DNA of 64,000 nt from Artemisia argyi (GCA_030686995.1 CM060688.1:202096718-202160717); one strand, 5' to 3'; positions 42,674-54,383 are shown, counted from the stretch's first letter. Translations and numbers: made by a program. Notes: generated by a model not told the origin, from the letters alone.

Positions 42674-43449
42674 TAAAAAAACCCTAATTCTCTCTCTCTC
42701 TACTATGGGCGATTTTGGCGACTACCCTATTTCTTCATATATGATCGTTTAACCCATCCTCTTTGATTCTATAAACCTTATAACGTTCTTGTTTCTGTAT
42801 GTTAATCATTTGATTTTATCTTGTTAAGAAGTCCTTTATTTGGTGGCTGATCATTTAGGATTAAGGTTCTTGATTTTTCTTCTAGGGTCTCATCTTAATT
42901 GCTTCAATGGTTCATTACTGCTCTTAATTTAATATTCTTGGATAATCATTATGATGGGTGCTGGTTAAGGCTTGGTTCTTCTCGCTGGCTAAACCCTAAT
43001 TTATTTAGGATTTGTTATTTTTTGAGTCGTCTATTTGTTTTTGTATCCGTTGTTAATTGATTGCGGGTTGGAGAGTATGGAGGCTACTGCTTCATTGTCT
43101 AGTAACTTGGTTGCTAAGGATAAGAATGTTGATTATGCTACGTCTAATGGTAATGGCAGTAAGTCTTCATTTCCTTCCATATTTAAGGATAGTGTTCCAA
43201 AGAAATCGATTCAAGTTACGAAGTTGAGGAATGATGAGTGTGTGGATGGTGTTGATGTTGCTATCCCATGGCAAGCTGTAGAGGAGGTTAGTACACGTTT
43301 TGCTAATCCACTATATGGGTCCTTTATTGGTAAACGTCTTGTGTTTCCCATTATGGAAAATTATGTTAAAAATACTTGGGCTAATTTCGGTTTGGAATGC
43401 GTTATGCTTAGAAATGGTTTTTTCTTTTTCTAATTTGCTAATAAGATAG
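42674..43449 (+). mobile_element. LINE (L1-type) 5' end, copy 1
   Basis: Starts AAAAAAACCCTAATTCTCTC at the junction with the Copia. It has a 400-base leader, then an ORF1 start. After the ORF1 N-terminal domain it is interrupted by the LTR fragment at 43450. No ORF2 is in the window. Confidence 0.7.
43077..43433 (+). pseudogene. LINE ORF1 N-terminal part (DUF4283-like), copy 1
   Basis: ATG at 43077 (MEATASLSSNL). A Ser/Asn/Lys-rich start is followed by FANPLYGSFIGKRLVFP and ENYVKNTWANFGLECVMLRNGFFFF, the opening of the DUF4283 domain of plant LINE ORF1 proteins. It ends at a TAA that replaces a sense codon; FANK follows in phase before the LTR insertion. Downstream zinc-knuckle parts are absent. 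Confidence 0.8.
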
Positions 43450-43706
43450 TGTAGAAACTAGAAGGGGGGGGGGGGGTTGAATAGTTTCACCGTTATTACT
43501 TACGTTTTAGAAAATTTACTTTACAAGTTGTGTTTATGAGAATGATTCGATTCGATCTTTAAGTGAAATCAACTCAACAATAAATACAAGCAATAACAAG
43601 TAAATAAGTAAAGATAAAGAAAGGAAATATCAAACCGGCACACGGAGATTTATAGTGGTTCGGCCATAAAGCTAACTCCTTCGCCCCTACTCCACTCCTC
43701 GAGTCT
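43450..43706 (+). repeat. LTR-like fragment X, copy 1
   Basis: Starts TGTAGAAACTAGAAGGGGGG; a run of 13 G; then an ATTTATAGTGGTTCGGCC phrase that I associate with plant LTRs. It is cut by the next fragment. Family not identified. Confidence 0.45.
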
Positions 43707-44358
43707 TGTAACAACCGTGATTTTAGCAGGTTTGTTTAACTGATAGTCTTGACTCGGTTGACGTTTGTTTGGTGTGTCGTAGGTGTTTAAAGTGATATAG
43801 GTGAGTTTTAGCACTAAATCCCTTTGCGTAAATGGTTGTTGTTGTGATTTGGAAAGTATAGAATTTGGGGAAGTTAATTTTGATCGCCTTTGTGGTGTAG
43901 AAATGACTTGTGAAGTTTTGGTATTTTTGTGTTTTTGCGTAACGAGTCTTCGTTCATGTATTTGAGCGTTAGCAAGTTACGAGGAGTTTGCTTTTGTGTG
44001 TTATACATTTATAAAGAGTGAAAATCCATTTTTGGAAACTTTTTTTTGAAAATGATAATTTTCCGAGTCATCGCAAAAACTAAGGTTTATCGCGTAAGAT
44101 GTTAGGATTAACTGTAGGTACTCATAAAATATCAAAAGTATGAGGTTTTGAGTGTAATAAATTAATTTAATAAAAAAATATAAAGAAATTATAGAATTAA
44201 GGGGGCGGCTGGTTATGGGTCAAAGGGGGGAAAGAAAAACCCAATTTGCGTCCAAATATTACTCTTAGGCCCAAGGATTATCCATAATTAATATAAATAC
44301 AAAACCAAAGTTCCCAAAGCTTCTTTTCCTGCAATTTTGGTCGAACACAAGGAGAAGA
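43707..44358 (+). repeat. LTR-like fragment Y, copy 1
   Basis: Starts TGTAACAACCGTGATTTTAG and includes a TATA-like ATTAATATAAATAC near 44288-44301. It is interrupted by fragment Z. In the duplicate it is further split by the solo LTR at 60304-63353. Confidence 0.5.
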
Positions 44359-45210
44359 TGTAACACCCCCAAAATTCGTACAGCGGAAGACTTACAAGCT
44401 TTCGGGGTGCTACTTGGATTGGTATACACAACACAAGTATAGCTAACTTGAAAGGAAATTTTCATTAAATAAACATTTCAAATTTTAGTTTGAAAGTTTA
44501 CAAATAGTTAAAAATATAAAAGATAAGGCCCAAAAGGTTTAAAAGATTGGTCCCCAAAACAGTATCAGAGTATTTGTCAATCCATCGTCCATGCCAGTAT
44601 GCCAAGCCTTCAATAGTGATCATCCGCATGCATTATCCTATTGGCCTGAGAAAAACATGCTTAAAAGATTAGCTTTTGCTGGTGAGTTCATAGGTTTAAA
44701 TCGAAAATAATAGTGGACCTGAAGAGTAAGCGCTATGTGAGTCTAGAAGGCATAGATAAGCATTCCAATCATCAACACAAATCACAATCATGATAGATTT
44801 CTTATCTTAGGAAAGATAAATGGTCAAACTGAGCGGGCCCCTCTGGCAGTCACTAGACATGTCCAAGAAACAGTAAGGAACCACTACATACTGCCCTGAT
44901 CTAGGCCGTTCGCAGTAATCTACGCATATCTAGGTTCGGTAGCCCTAGCCTAAGGCAGACACTACTTCAAATCTACCATAACTAGTCCTCACAAGCTAAC
45001 AAAACCAAAAACAGTAGCAGGTCCAAGAAATCGCTTTGCATGTTTTCTCCCCCAAGTTTAGAATGTAGTAAAATACGCATAAAAGTGGGGCCATGAACTC
45101 ACCTCGATTCCAGTGAAGCACAATCTCAAATATATCAGAACAGCCAATAATCAAATCAGAAATATACTCTAAGCAGCTAGAGAGCCTCAACACTTAAGTT
45201 ATCATGGCAC
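44359..45210 (-). repeat. LTR-like fragment Z (minus orientation), copy 1
   Basis: Starts TGTAACACCCCCAAAATTCG, so the minus strand ends GGGGGTGTTACA as Gypsy LTRs do. It shares layout (GCGGAAG, GGTCCCCAAA, CCATGCC) with the solo LTR at 60304. The far boundary is not clear; about 45210 is a guess. Confidence 0.45.
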
Positions 45211-46397
45211 AACAATTATTAATAGCCATGTGAACTAGTTGTGCTCAAATAAGAGCATAGTTGCATTATACATTAAAGAATTAGAATACTTTAAAACCTT
45301 AAAGTGTTTGAAAGTTTGATTATCATAAGTTGGTGATTGAGGATGTCACACCATTTATGAAATAGTATGTGACTATATCAAGATAGTTGGATGTACACAT
45401 ACAAGAATTTTACTTATTGAATTCTTGAAATAAGTATTCTCAAAATTTTGATAGATCAAAGTTAGTTGAAATAATGTCTTGTCAACAAGTATGATTATCA
45501 TTACTTAAGGCGTAATTGTCAACAAGTTATTACTTGAGACAAAATTCATTAACTAGAATTATCATGCATTGATCTATTTAGTATTTGGATAAGGGATATT
45601 AAGCAATTATTATTTATAATGAATTAAAGTACTTAGTACGTTTGTTTTCATTAATAATATATTGTATCCTATATTTGCATATTTAAATCCGTGAATGACT
45701 TATGTTATTCTAAATTTTCCGTTGTCGATTAATGATACGGGAATATCATTAAAGTAAGACAAATCTGAGTATTGGTTAGAATATACTTGAAAGTATATTG
45801 ATGCGTTGTCATACCAATTCACATGATATTCAATGAATTTAATATAGGACTTATCCGTACTACATGATTTTACTTTATGGATCTTGTCATTAAGTAAATC
45901 ATGATTTAAGTTATCCTCAAACTTGAGATACCAGATAAGTGTCATGGATGTAGTTCATTTATGTGAAGTAATTTACCGCTATCCGTAACTGGTAGTTATA
46001 AGAATTATTTTCAAAAGTGTTGCAAAGTTCATGGGTTATTGCTTGTAGTCAAGAAAGAATTTATTCCTTCAAATTTGTTTTGAAGTTTAATACTGCTGGG
46101 CCCCTCGTGGGGTTGACAAGATGTTTGCATGTGCACGCCCAAAGTCTATCTGGAATACGTTCAGATGTTTTGGTAATCTTGCTCAATCATAAACAACGAG
46201 AAACAAAATTGTTAATTAAAGAATGACTAAAGATCCATATCTTTATTAACGTGGTATTAGAAACAAAAGGATGATTATAATGATGAATCATTAAAGGTTT
46301 TTCCAGAAAACCTACCTCTAGTTGGTCTAGGGGTATTGGTGCGTTGCTAGACGCTAACCAATGTCATTACTCTATTAATAGATATCCAAGTGGGAGC
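45211..46397 (+). other. Probable internal region of a Copia/LARD-type element
   Basis: AT-rich with no coding frame recognised on either strand. It ends with the polypurine-like CCAAGTGGGAGC directly before an LTR start at 46398, so it is likely the non-coding interior of that element. Confidence 0.45.
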
Positions 46398-46513
46398 TGT
46401 TAGAGTTTGTGGATAAATATTAATATGTGTATGACTAAAATCGAACTCGAGACTTTTAGATTGCACACATTACAAATGAGAATTAAAGTATAATAATTGA
46501 TATATATTAAATG

Positions 46514-46595
<82 letters not shown>

Positions 46596-47252
46596 ACAAG
46601 AAATAGCTAACGGTCGTTAGTATTTAACGGAATTGGCTAAAACTACCGTTAGATGAAAAGAACAAGGACTAGAATGAAAATAGAAGACAAGAAGGTTCCG
46701 GAACAACCCATATGGGTCTATGGCCGGTTTTACTAAGGGGAGGGGAAACCCAACCCAAACCTAACTTGTTCCCTAAGTTTTTCATTCAATATATAAACAA
46801 ACATAGTGTAAGAACTTTGGTACCTTTTGTGCACACACACAAACCCTAAAAGTTTTTCCTTCTCTTTGTTTTCCCTTATGGCCAATCGATCAACAACCCT
46901 TATGGGTTTCTTTTATCGAAAATTTCATAAACAATTCTTGTGTTTTTGTTACTAGCATAACCTTTAATTCGTTATTAATTTGTGTGTACAATAACGAGGT
47001 AATTACTCGCTATAGTAATTATCAAGGGATCGATTAACAAAACGGTAAAGGGTTAATTATTGATCCATATAAACCCCAATTAGGGTTCATACAATTGAAG
47101 GTTTATAAAGTTTGATTCTTGTTCTTGCTAGAATCACAAAGGTATGTTCTTGTTTATGTTTATGTTAATCTTTTATATATTATAGATGTTCCTTCGCTTC
47201 CCCATATGTTTTTACCTGTTTATACGATTGTCATGGTATTTATATTCTAACA
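46398..47252 (+). repeat. Copia-type LTR (855 bp)
   Basis: TGTTAGAG...TTCTAACA with a TATATAAA box near 46791 and a CT-rich leader-like stretch. A long (TA)n lies at 46514-46592. No second LTR is seen upstream, so the element is partial. Confidence 0.7.
46514..46592. repeat. (TA)39 microsatellite
   Basis: An uninterrupted TA run of about 79 bases inside the Copia-type LTR. Confidence 0.95.
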
Positions 47253-47532
47253 CTTTCAAGTGAGTGCTCACATGAAAAAAATTTGGATGTCATATGACAA
47301 GTTTAGACAACAGTCACAACACGGTAAGTGACGTGCACATCACAACATGCATATATGATGTTGTACTTTATTTATTAATTGTGTATTTTTTTATTTTTTT
47401 TATATGTATATCACTTCTCTTTTCAAAACTGTCATTGAAGAAATGAGACTATCACGTGTCACAACGATACACAAAATTATTTAAAAATAAGTAAATAAAA
47501 GTTGGTCAAGAACTCTCCTATATCTATAACTA
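47253..47532. other. No feature recognised
   Basis: 280 bases of AT-rich DNA between the LTR and the Helitron. I see nothing coding or repeated. Confidence 0.5.
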
Positions 47533-48438
47533 TCTATACTACCTATAAAGCAAAAATGGTCAAAGGTGAAAGTGGAAAAATCAAGAAAAGTGAAATGTGA
47601 AATGTTGAAAAATGTATATAAGGAAATTATGAAATGTAATTAATACTCTTATTAAAACACTCATTACTTAAAAGTACAATGATTTATACACATTGTACAA
47701 CCAATTAAAACAATTAATACAAATCACAAACCGGGTTGACCCGGGACGCTTCAAACCCAACGGGTTGAACCGGTTTAATTTGACCCGTTTTCGACCCAAA
47801 CTATCAAGTTGACCCGGTTTAAATCGAACAAATTTTTGACCGGAACGGTTTAACCGGTTGAACCACCCGGGTCGAACTGGGTTTCAAAACATATCTAGCA
47901 AATTAAATACAACCAATTAAAACAATTAATACAAATCACAAACAGGGTTGACCCGGGACGCTTCAAACCCGACGGGTTGGATTGGTTTAATTTGACCCAT
48001 TTTCGACCCAACCTAGCAAATTGACCCGGTTTAAATCAACCAATTTTTCGACTGGAACGGTTCAACCGGTTGAACCACCCGGGTTAAACCGGGTTTCAAA
48101 ACATATCTACCAAATTAAATATAACAAATTAAAACAATTAATACAGATCACAAACCGGGTTGACCCGGGACGCTTCAGACCCGAAGGGTTGAACCGATTT
48201 AACTTTACCAGTTTTCGACCCAACCTAGCATGTTGACTAGGTTTAAATCGACCAATTTTTCGACCAGAACGGTTCAACCGGTTGAACCACCCGGGTCTAA
48301 CCGGGTTTCAAAACATTATGTTTAATTCCCAAATCTTCAAACTTTTATTATTTTTCATTTATAACCTATAAACTTTTTTTTATCAATAAACTATTTGTCG
48401 CTATAATATCCCGTTGCTATGCACGGGTACTCGTCTAG
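47533..48438 (+). mobile_element. Non-autonomous Helitron
   Basis: 906 bp. The 5' end is TCTATACTACCTATAAAGC; the 3' end is a hairpin (CCCGTTGC...GCACGGG, 48409-48427) followed by TACTCGTCTAG. It lies between A (47532) and T (48439), the Helitron target rule. There is no Rep/helicase; the interior is mostly a tandem repeat. Confidence 0.85.
47701..48312 (+). repeat. 212-bp tandem repeat, about 2.9 units, inside the Helitron
   Basis: Units start near 47701, 47913 and 48125, each with GGGTTGACCCGGGACGCTTC and the GGTTCAACCGGTTGAACC palindrome. The third is truncated shortly before the Helitron terminus. Confidence 0.88.
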
Positions 48439-48489
48439 TACTATATATAATGTACGAATGAATCTCTCTCCTCTTAGTCTTAAAATTTA

Positions 48490-48640
48490 GGGGTAATTGC
48501 ATATATACCCACTAAAACTTGCATATTTGCATATTTTCCCAAAACATGCTTAAACATCATTGTACATTATGCATTTAAAACTTGTATTTTGAGGAATATG
48601 TCAATATGCAAGTTTCAATGGGTATATAAGCAATTCCTCC
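48490..48640. mobile_element. Small foldback MITE
   Basis: Left GGGGTAATTGCATATATACC pairs with right GGTATATAAGCAATTCCTCC; the arms extend to about 50 bases. TA flanks both ends. Superfamily not assigned. Confidence 0.65.
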
Positions 48641-48990
48641 TAAAATTAAGACTTACAAGCTATAATGCTTATTGTACAATACACAAAGCACTATTAATGA
48701 TCTTTCTCATCAATCTTAATTTTAAAACATACAAGTCTTAAATCTTAATGTACAAAATACAAAGCACTATTAATGCGGTCAAGATATTTAATGTAGTCAA
48801 TTAATTAACGGGCCAATAAATACAATTAATGACGTTATTAAAACACCCCTTACATAAGAAATACAAATTATCAAGCATATTGTACAACCATCTTAAACAT
48901 AATTCCTGCATTAAATGTCACTAATACAAATAATAAAGCACATTATATAAATATTCAAGCCCGAACATACACGGGCCAAACTTGAAGTGA
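48641..48990 (+). mobile_element. Helitron-related fragment
   Basis: Shares phrases with the Helitron interior (TTATTAAAACAC, ATTGTACAACCA, AATACAAAT) and ends near a hairpin GCCCGAACATACACGGGC. The terminal CTRR is not convincing, so it is probably a decayed relative. Confidence 0.45.
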
Positions 48991-49120
48991 TTTGTACACT
49001 CCCAGAAATGATTAGCACATTCAAATTTTGAATATGTTGACATTTATAACCTCACCTTGTTTGGACTTATTCTTATCATGTAACATTTTGAGTGTGCTAA
49101 TTATTTTTGGAAGTATGCAA
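48991..49120. mobile_element. Small foldback MITE
   Basis: TTTGTACACTCCCAGAAATG at the left pairs with TTTTTGGAAGTATGCAA at the right; GATTAGCACA/TGTGCTAATT closes the inner arm. About 130 bp. Superfamily not assigned. Confidence 0.6.
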
Positions 49121-49344
49121 CTCACCTCCTATTAAGATTCGATTAGATATATTCAAATCTACATGGACCAACAAAGTGAGGGACCACGAAGAAAATTAAT
49201 TGCAACCACATGACATGATGCACAACTAGTGAATGGGTTCTAATCCAGTAGGGACGTGTCATTAAAGGTCGTCACTTTCTGTAACTCCTTTGATCGAATT
49301 TAGAGTAGCTCGTTGATGACCAGATTCGAAAATATATCATAGGT

Positions 49345-49968
49345 GAGATCAATATAAAGCTCATATTTATCATAAAACCAATCAACCAATCAAGCAATCA
49401 TGGCTATACACTTTTTTTTACCTAAATTAATATAAGATTATTTTTCACCTTTTTAAAAAAACAACATATCTTACAAAAGGTAAATATTCAAGCTACAAAA
49501 AATACACCATCGCGACGAGAATTAAATCTTCATATAGATATTCATTGTTATATACTTTCAACAAATTTTTTTTCGACGATTTTTTTTTAATTCCCGCCAA
49601 AAAAATTACATGTGATTCTTAAAAATCACATATGATTCTTACGAATCACATGTGATTTTTACAAATCACATATGATTCGTAAAAATTACATATGATTTGA
49701 TTTTAATGAATCACATGTGATTTTTCTGGTCGGGAATTTTGAAAAAAAAAGTTCGTCGAAATTATATATAACAAAGCATATCCATAGAAATATAATTTAA
49801 TTCTCGTCGCGATGTTATGACTTTTTTCGTGTAATAATTAACGGTTTACGAGATATTTAATTTTAAAAAAATGTTAAAGTCTATTTTTTTTTTATTTTGA
49901 TAAAAAAAAATTAATGGCTAAGATTGGTTCATTGGTTATATAGCAAACATAAGTTCTATATTGATCTT
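49345..49968. mobile_element. Large imperfect foldback element
   Basis: Arms of about 250-300 bases: AGATCAATATAAAGCTCAT at the left pairs with ATAAGTTCTATATTGATCT at the right, and an inner CATCGCGACGAGAATTAAAT pairs with its reverse complement near 49790. The centre is an array of CATGTG/CATATG palindromes. No coding frame. Confidence 0.7.
49601..49724. repeat. Array of six short palindromic units
   Basis: Six units of about 20 bases on the pattern AATCACATGTGATT or AATCACATATGATT, alternating CATGTG and CATATG cores. It forms the loop of the large foldback. Confidence 0.85.
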
Positions 49969-49978
49969 TTGCCACTAT

Positions 49979-50120
49979 TGGGCAACTCAACAATATTTTG
50001 ACAAGTGTCCTTTATTTCAATATTATAGTACATTAAAAGTACATGTTGCCTTAAAAGTAAATGTTGCCCAAAAAACAAATGACATTTGTTAAAAATATGG
50101 TTGAGTTATACAGTTGCCCA
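49979..50120. mobile_element. Small foldback MITE
   Basis: TGGGCAACTCAACAATATTT at the left pairs with the reverse complement of ATATGGTTGAGTTATACAGTTGCCCA at the right, with a short loop. Confidence 0.62.
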
Positions 50121-50410
50121 GTCGTCTTTGTATCTTTTGGACTTTTGAAAAATGAAAGAGTAAAGACTGATGTGCCCCTTAGGTGACGTCCTTTTTGCGA
50201 ATGTTCCCATTATTAAATTAATATAAAGATTGGCCAATAAACATTTTCCTGGTATGATACTTAACATAAACTATTTAACTTATATTAGAACTTCCGAATA
50301 TCAAAAATGAAAGTGTTTATAAGAACAAAAGAACCAATAATCAAATATCCGCTTAATAACCGATACCAAGTATCAACCAATGATTCTATTAGAAAAGTGT
50401 ATTTACAAAT
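50121..50410. other. No feature recognised
   Basis: 290 bases of AT-rich DNA next to the inverted LTR. I see nothing in it. Confidence 0.5.
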
Positions 50411-52378
50411 TGTAACACCCCAACCCGACAAGGGTAAAATGTCACAATAATATGGTGTTACATCAGAACAAACAGAACAGATCAAAAGCGGAAGTCTTAA
50501 ATAAATAACTTACTTCAAATAACTATGGTCAAGAATCTTCAATTCAACTCTACTCTCAATCCCAGAAACCATCCCAAAGCTAGCTTGAATACCGGCCGCG
50601 GTAAAAGAAAATGCGGCTGAGCTTAAAAAGCCCAGTGAACGGATATAACAATAATAAACTAAAAATAAATGTTGAAGTACAAATGATATATTTTGGGGAA
50701 AAACATATTTGGGTATCACAGATAATACGGAAATAAAATGTATAGGTTAGATAAGGAATTCATAAAGTCACCTGTACGAACAGAGTTAGAACCATAATAA
50801 TACCATAAGCTCAGAAACAGATAACTTATCATAATCATAATTCACACATTAGGCAACATAATGGAGTAGCTAGCTCTCAGAATTTGTGAAGGACGTGTAT
50901 TGCACACACAGCCACATTCACCAGACAAATCATATCATATCATATTATACCATATCATATCAGAAACAGAAACAGATCTAGGATGCATCCATACGCCCCT
51001 TCCCAACACATAAACATTTGCAGCCAAACAAAGGGACGTGGCAGAACATCACTCTACTGCCCTAGAGTCATGTCAGAGGTGCATCCCTGACACGCACATG
51101 GAACCTCCATTCCTAGTGAAACTCATGAAATCAAATGGTTCATAATTAAGGCTTCAAAACATAATTTTCATATCAAAAGTTCAATAACAAAGTTTTCATA
51201 TCAAAGGTTCAAAAGTAGAAGGTTCATAGTAAAGGTTTAAATCAGAAGGTTCAAAACAGAAGTTGTAATCACGAGGGAAACGTTAAGAATAACGTCAGAA
51301 TATCCGTTTTAGCAAAGCAATGAAATATCAGGAAAGATTCACAGAAGGGAGGAGTTCACTTCTTCTTCAATATATTTATACCTGAATTAGAGTTCATTTT
51401 ATCATTAATAACTTTGTCTTAAATCGGATTCCGCCTTTTAGTCAACTTTCCATATTAAGTAGGTTTCCCAAGTTAGTAAGTTCCTTTAGTTGGAAAATTT
51501 GTACATTAAATGAGGTTTAAGCTTTAGGTAAATCATATTATGGAATTAGGGTTTCGTTATGGCAATAATTATAGTGTAAGCTAAAACATGTCAACTCTCA
51601 AAAGTTTAGGGTTAATATGTTAACTATCCATAATTTAGGATTTAATATATAATTATTCCAAAGTTAAGGTCCTAAGTGTAAAAATTACATTTTCCACACT
51701 TTATACAAATAACCCATAAGTTTTCCATATTTACAATTTCAATCCTTTAATTTTATTAAGGTTACAAATTAAACCTTTTACTTAATTAAATTACAATTTA
51801 ATCCTTATAGTATTCATACTTACACATTAAGCCATTAATTATTTGAATTTACACATATTACCCTTCAATATTATATCTATTCAAAACAGCCCTTAACTTT
51901 CATAATTTACAAGCTTAACCCCTTAATTAAAATAAATACAATTTACACCTTTTTAATTATAGAAATTACAAATAAATCCTTTTAATTACCAAATTTGCCC
52001 ATTACACCCTCATACTTAATTTATACAGATTCCTCATGTAATTTTATGATTTCCAAAATTAACCTTCATGTTTAATAATTTACAAAACGCATCTTTGTAT
52101 TTATTAAATTCCAATCGGTTTATATCAAAACTCATCAAACCCTAACCCTCAATTTACCCAATCATTACTAGCATAAAATTCAAGCTTAAAACACATTAAT
52201 AAACCAGGTTCAACATCGAAACCCTAACCCTAACCCTCTTTCTATTTCTTTTTCTTTTATTCTCTTTTTCTCTATTAAGCCGATTACAAAACAAATCCAA
52301 ACTTGGTTTCTAGGTCTTGAAATTTATGAAGCTTATTTTTCTGATGTTATATGACTTGTAAAAGACCAGAATAAAATA
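50411..52378 (-). repeat. Inverted, truncated relative of the 2.6 kb solo LTR, ending at the duplication junction
   Basis: Starts TGTAACACCCCAACCC and follows the reverse complement of 24897-26718 with clear divergence. It stops at CCAGAATAAAATAT where PEP mutase-like intron sequence begins. The missing end would be about 770 bases. Confidence 0.82.
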
Positions 52379-52420
52379 TTTTGATGATATCTATGAAAAA
52401 AACAAAACCAAGAAAGTTAC

Positions 52421-52574
52421 CAGTAGTAAAACAATACTGAAACCCGTCTCGTTCAATAAGCTTAGCACTAAGAGCATTAAAAGCAGCAGGACCCTGATGA
52501 ACACCAGGTGTCTCGAGCAGCTCCCTCAGCTTCTTTGCCGGAGAAAAACCCTCCAACCCACCACCACTGCCCAT
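52421..52574 (-). pseudogene. Duplicated exon 1 of the PEP mutase-like gene
   Basis: The same 154-base exon with the ATG (52572-52574), the GT donor and the upstream promoter, including the TATA box. Two amino-acid changes from the source: Val13 to Ala and Ala43 to Asp. About 42 bases into the intron the copy ends at the duplication junction and no exon 2 follows, so it cannot make the enzyme. It could still start transcripts into the neighbouring LTR. Confidence 0.9.
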
Positions 52575-52793
52575 TTTGAAAGTAGGTTCGTGTAAACCAA
52601 AGAAGCAAAGATCAAGATGATCTCTAAACTATCCGGATGAGGAGGTTATATAGCCTCTACTTGCAATATGGTCCGTGTACAACCAATAATAACAAAACTA
52701 ACACCAAAGTGATATTAGTGAAAAGCAAGTTATAAAATATATGCATTTAACCCCCTTAAGTTACATAAGCTTGCAAAAGAGACTTTCTAATTT

Positions 52794-53226
52794 GAGTAAA
52801 TTACACCGTTCGTCCTTGTTTTTTGCGTTGACCGTAGCCTATCATCCTTTGACCCAAAAAAATGCACCGCCTGTCCTTAAGTGGCAAACGTTATGCGCCG
52901 TTCGTCCTTCTCTCTAACGGCAGTAACTAACGCCTCGTTAAGTCACCTAACTTGAGGGTATTTTGGTTTTTTTCCTTTATTTTTAACTTCATCTTCTTTC
53001 ATTATCTATCTTTTCACTCCAACAATAACTACCCACCATCTCCGTTATTCATCTTCATCACCATCCATCACCGCCACTTTATTTTTAAAACACATAAAAA
53101 ATCAAATCAAAACACCCAATTCAAAACCATATATCACATTCAAACACATAATAATTCAAAGCACCCATCACCACCATCTCTTTTTAACAACAAAATTCAA
53201 ACCCATAATTTATCATCTTTTTTAAC

Positions 53227-53266
<40 letters not shown>

Positions 53267-53678
53267 GTACTAGAACAACAAAATCAACTACTTTTAATCT
53301 CCTAAAAGATAACCATATCACTATCATCTTCTTTTTCTACCCATCATAAACCCACAACCACCATCATCTTCAACAACAAGAATTTCTACCCATCACACAC
53401 TTGCAAATAACATCACCACCCAATCTACTATTTCTCTCGCGGCCAGAAAAATCTTCACTGAGTGATTCGTGCTTCGTCCCAACAACGACAGAAAACGCCC
53501 AGATCTACGAGTGTGAGTGCGATTGTGTATGTGTTTTCCCCGATTTCTAGATCTATACTTAAGTGTTGCATAAAAATTATGAAATAAAAGAGGTGAACAA
53601 AAGATGGAAAGGGCGTATAACCTGTGCTTTCGGTTCAAAACTTATGTTGGTGAAGATTTTTGTTAGGGAGGCCAACTA

Positions 53679-53753
<75 letters not shown>

Positions 53754-54383
53754 TTGGATGTGTGTATGTATGTGTGTAAGGGTGTGTTTGGTGTAGATGT
53801 TTTAATAGACAAAATTTTAGGTGTACATTTAGGTTATTGAAAAATAAACATAATTTTGTATTTTTGATTTTTAAGGAATCAAAATATATAGTTTAATCAA
53901 GAGCATATAGTTTTAAGTCAAGATCATGGGACAGCAGTGATGTTTAGGGTCTTTTGTAAGATGAGTATAAGAAAATGTGGTCGAAAAAATATTATAGATG
54001 TTTTGATATATTTGGATAAATCTGGAAACAACTGGAAAAAGCTCGAAGATCTTCAAGTGTTCTTCAATTTGTATGTAAAGAAAAACATAAATTATAAGAA
54101 AAATCATAGGAGGAAAAGAGTGTTGTGATGGAATTAGAACGTGTGTGTGTGATGGCTTGTTTGAAAAGATAGATGATGAAAGAAGATGAAGTTAAAAATA
54201 TAAAGAAAGGACCAAAATACCCTCAAGTTAGGTGACTTAACGAGGCGTTAGTTACTACCGTTAGAGGGAAGGACGAACGGCGCATAACGTTTGCCACTTA
54301 AGGACAGACGGAGCATTTTTTTGGGTCAAAGGATGATAGGCTGCAGTCAACGCAAACCACAAGGACGAACGATGTAATTTAAT
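52794..54383. mobile_element. Mutator-like foldback element, copy 2
   Basis: Same arms and centre as 22153-23911, with (TCA)13 at 53227-53265 and one (ATT)25 at 53679-53753. It retains a CCTGTCCTTAAG phrase in the left arm that copy 1 has lost. Confidence 0.75.

Larger units (their letters stand above)
21737..52378. repeat. Segmental duplication, copy 1
   Basis: From TTTTGATGATATC in intron 1 of the PEP mutase-like gene, this segment matches the sequence beginning at 52379 with a few percent divergence. Matching is followed through 27381, resumes after the Athila-like element at 41819, and continues to at least 44860 (paired with 64000). The block from about 44860 to 52378 would be the rest of the unit if the duplication is tandem; its second copy lies beyond the window. 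Confidence 0.85.

Noticed and set aside
45700..45945. 81-codon minus-strand frame
   Set aside because: No recognisable motif, AT-rich composition, and within a probable non-coding retroelement interior.
47701..48312. CRISPR-like or satellite-like repeat array
   Set aside because: Units are 212 bp, contiguous and inside Helitron ends, in a plant genome. No repeat-spacer structure.
49601..49724. CRISPR-like short repeats
   Set aside because: Units are palindromic, imperfect and without unique spacers; they form the loop of a foldback element.
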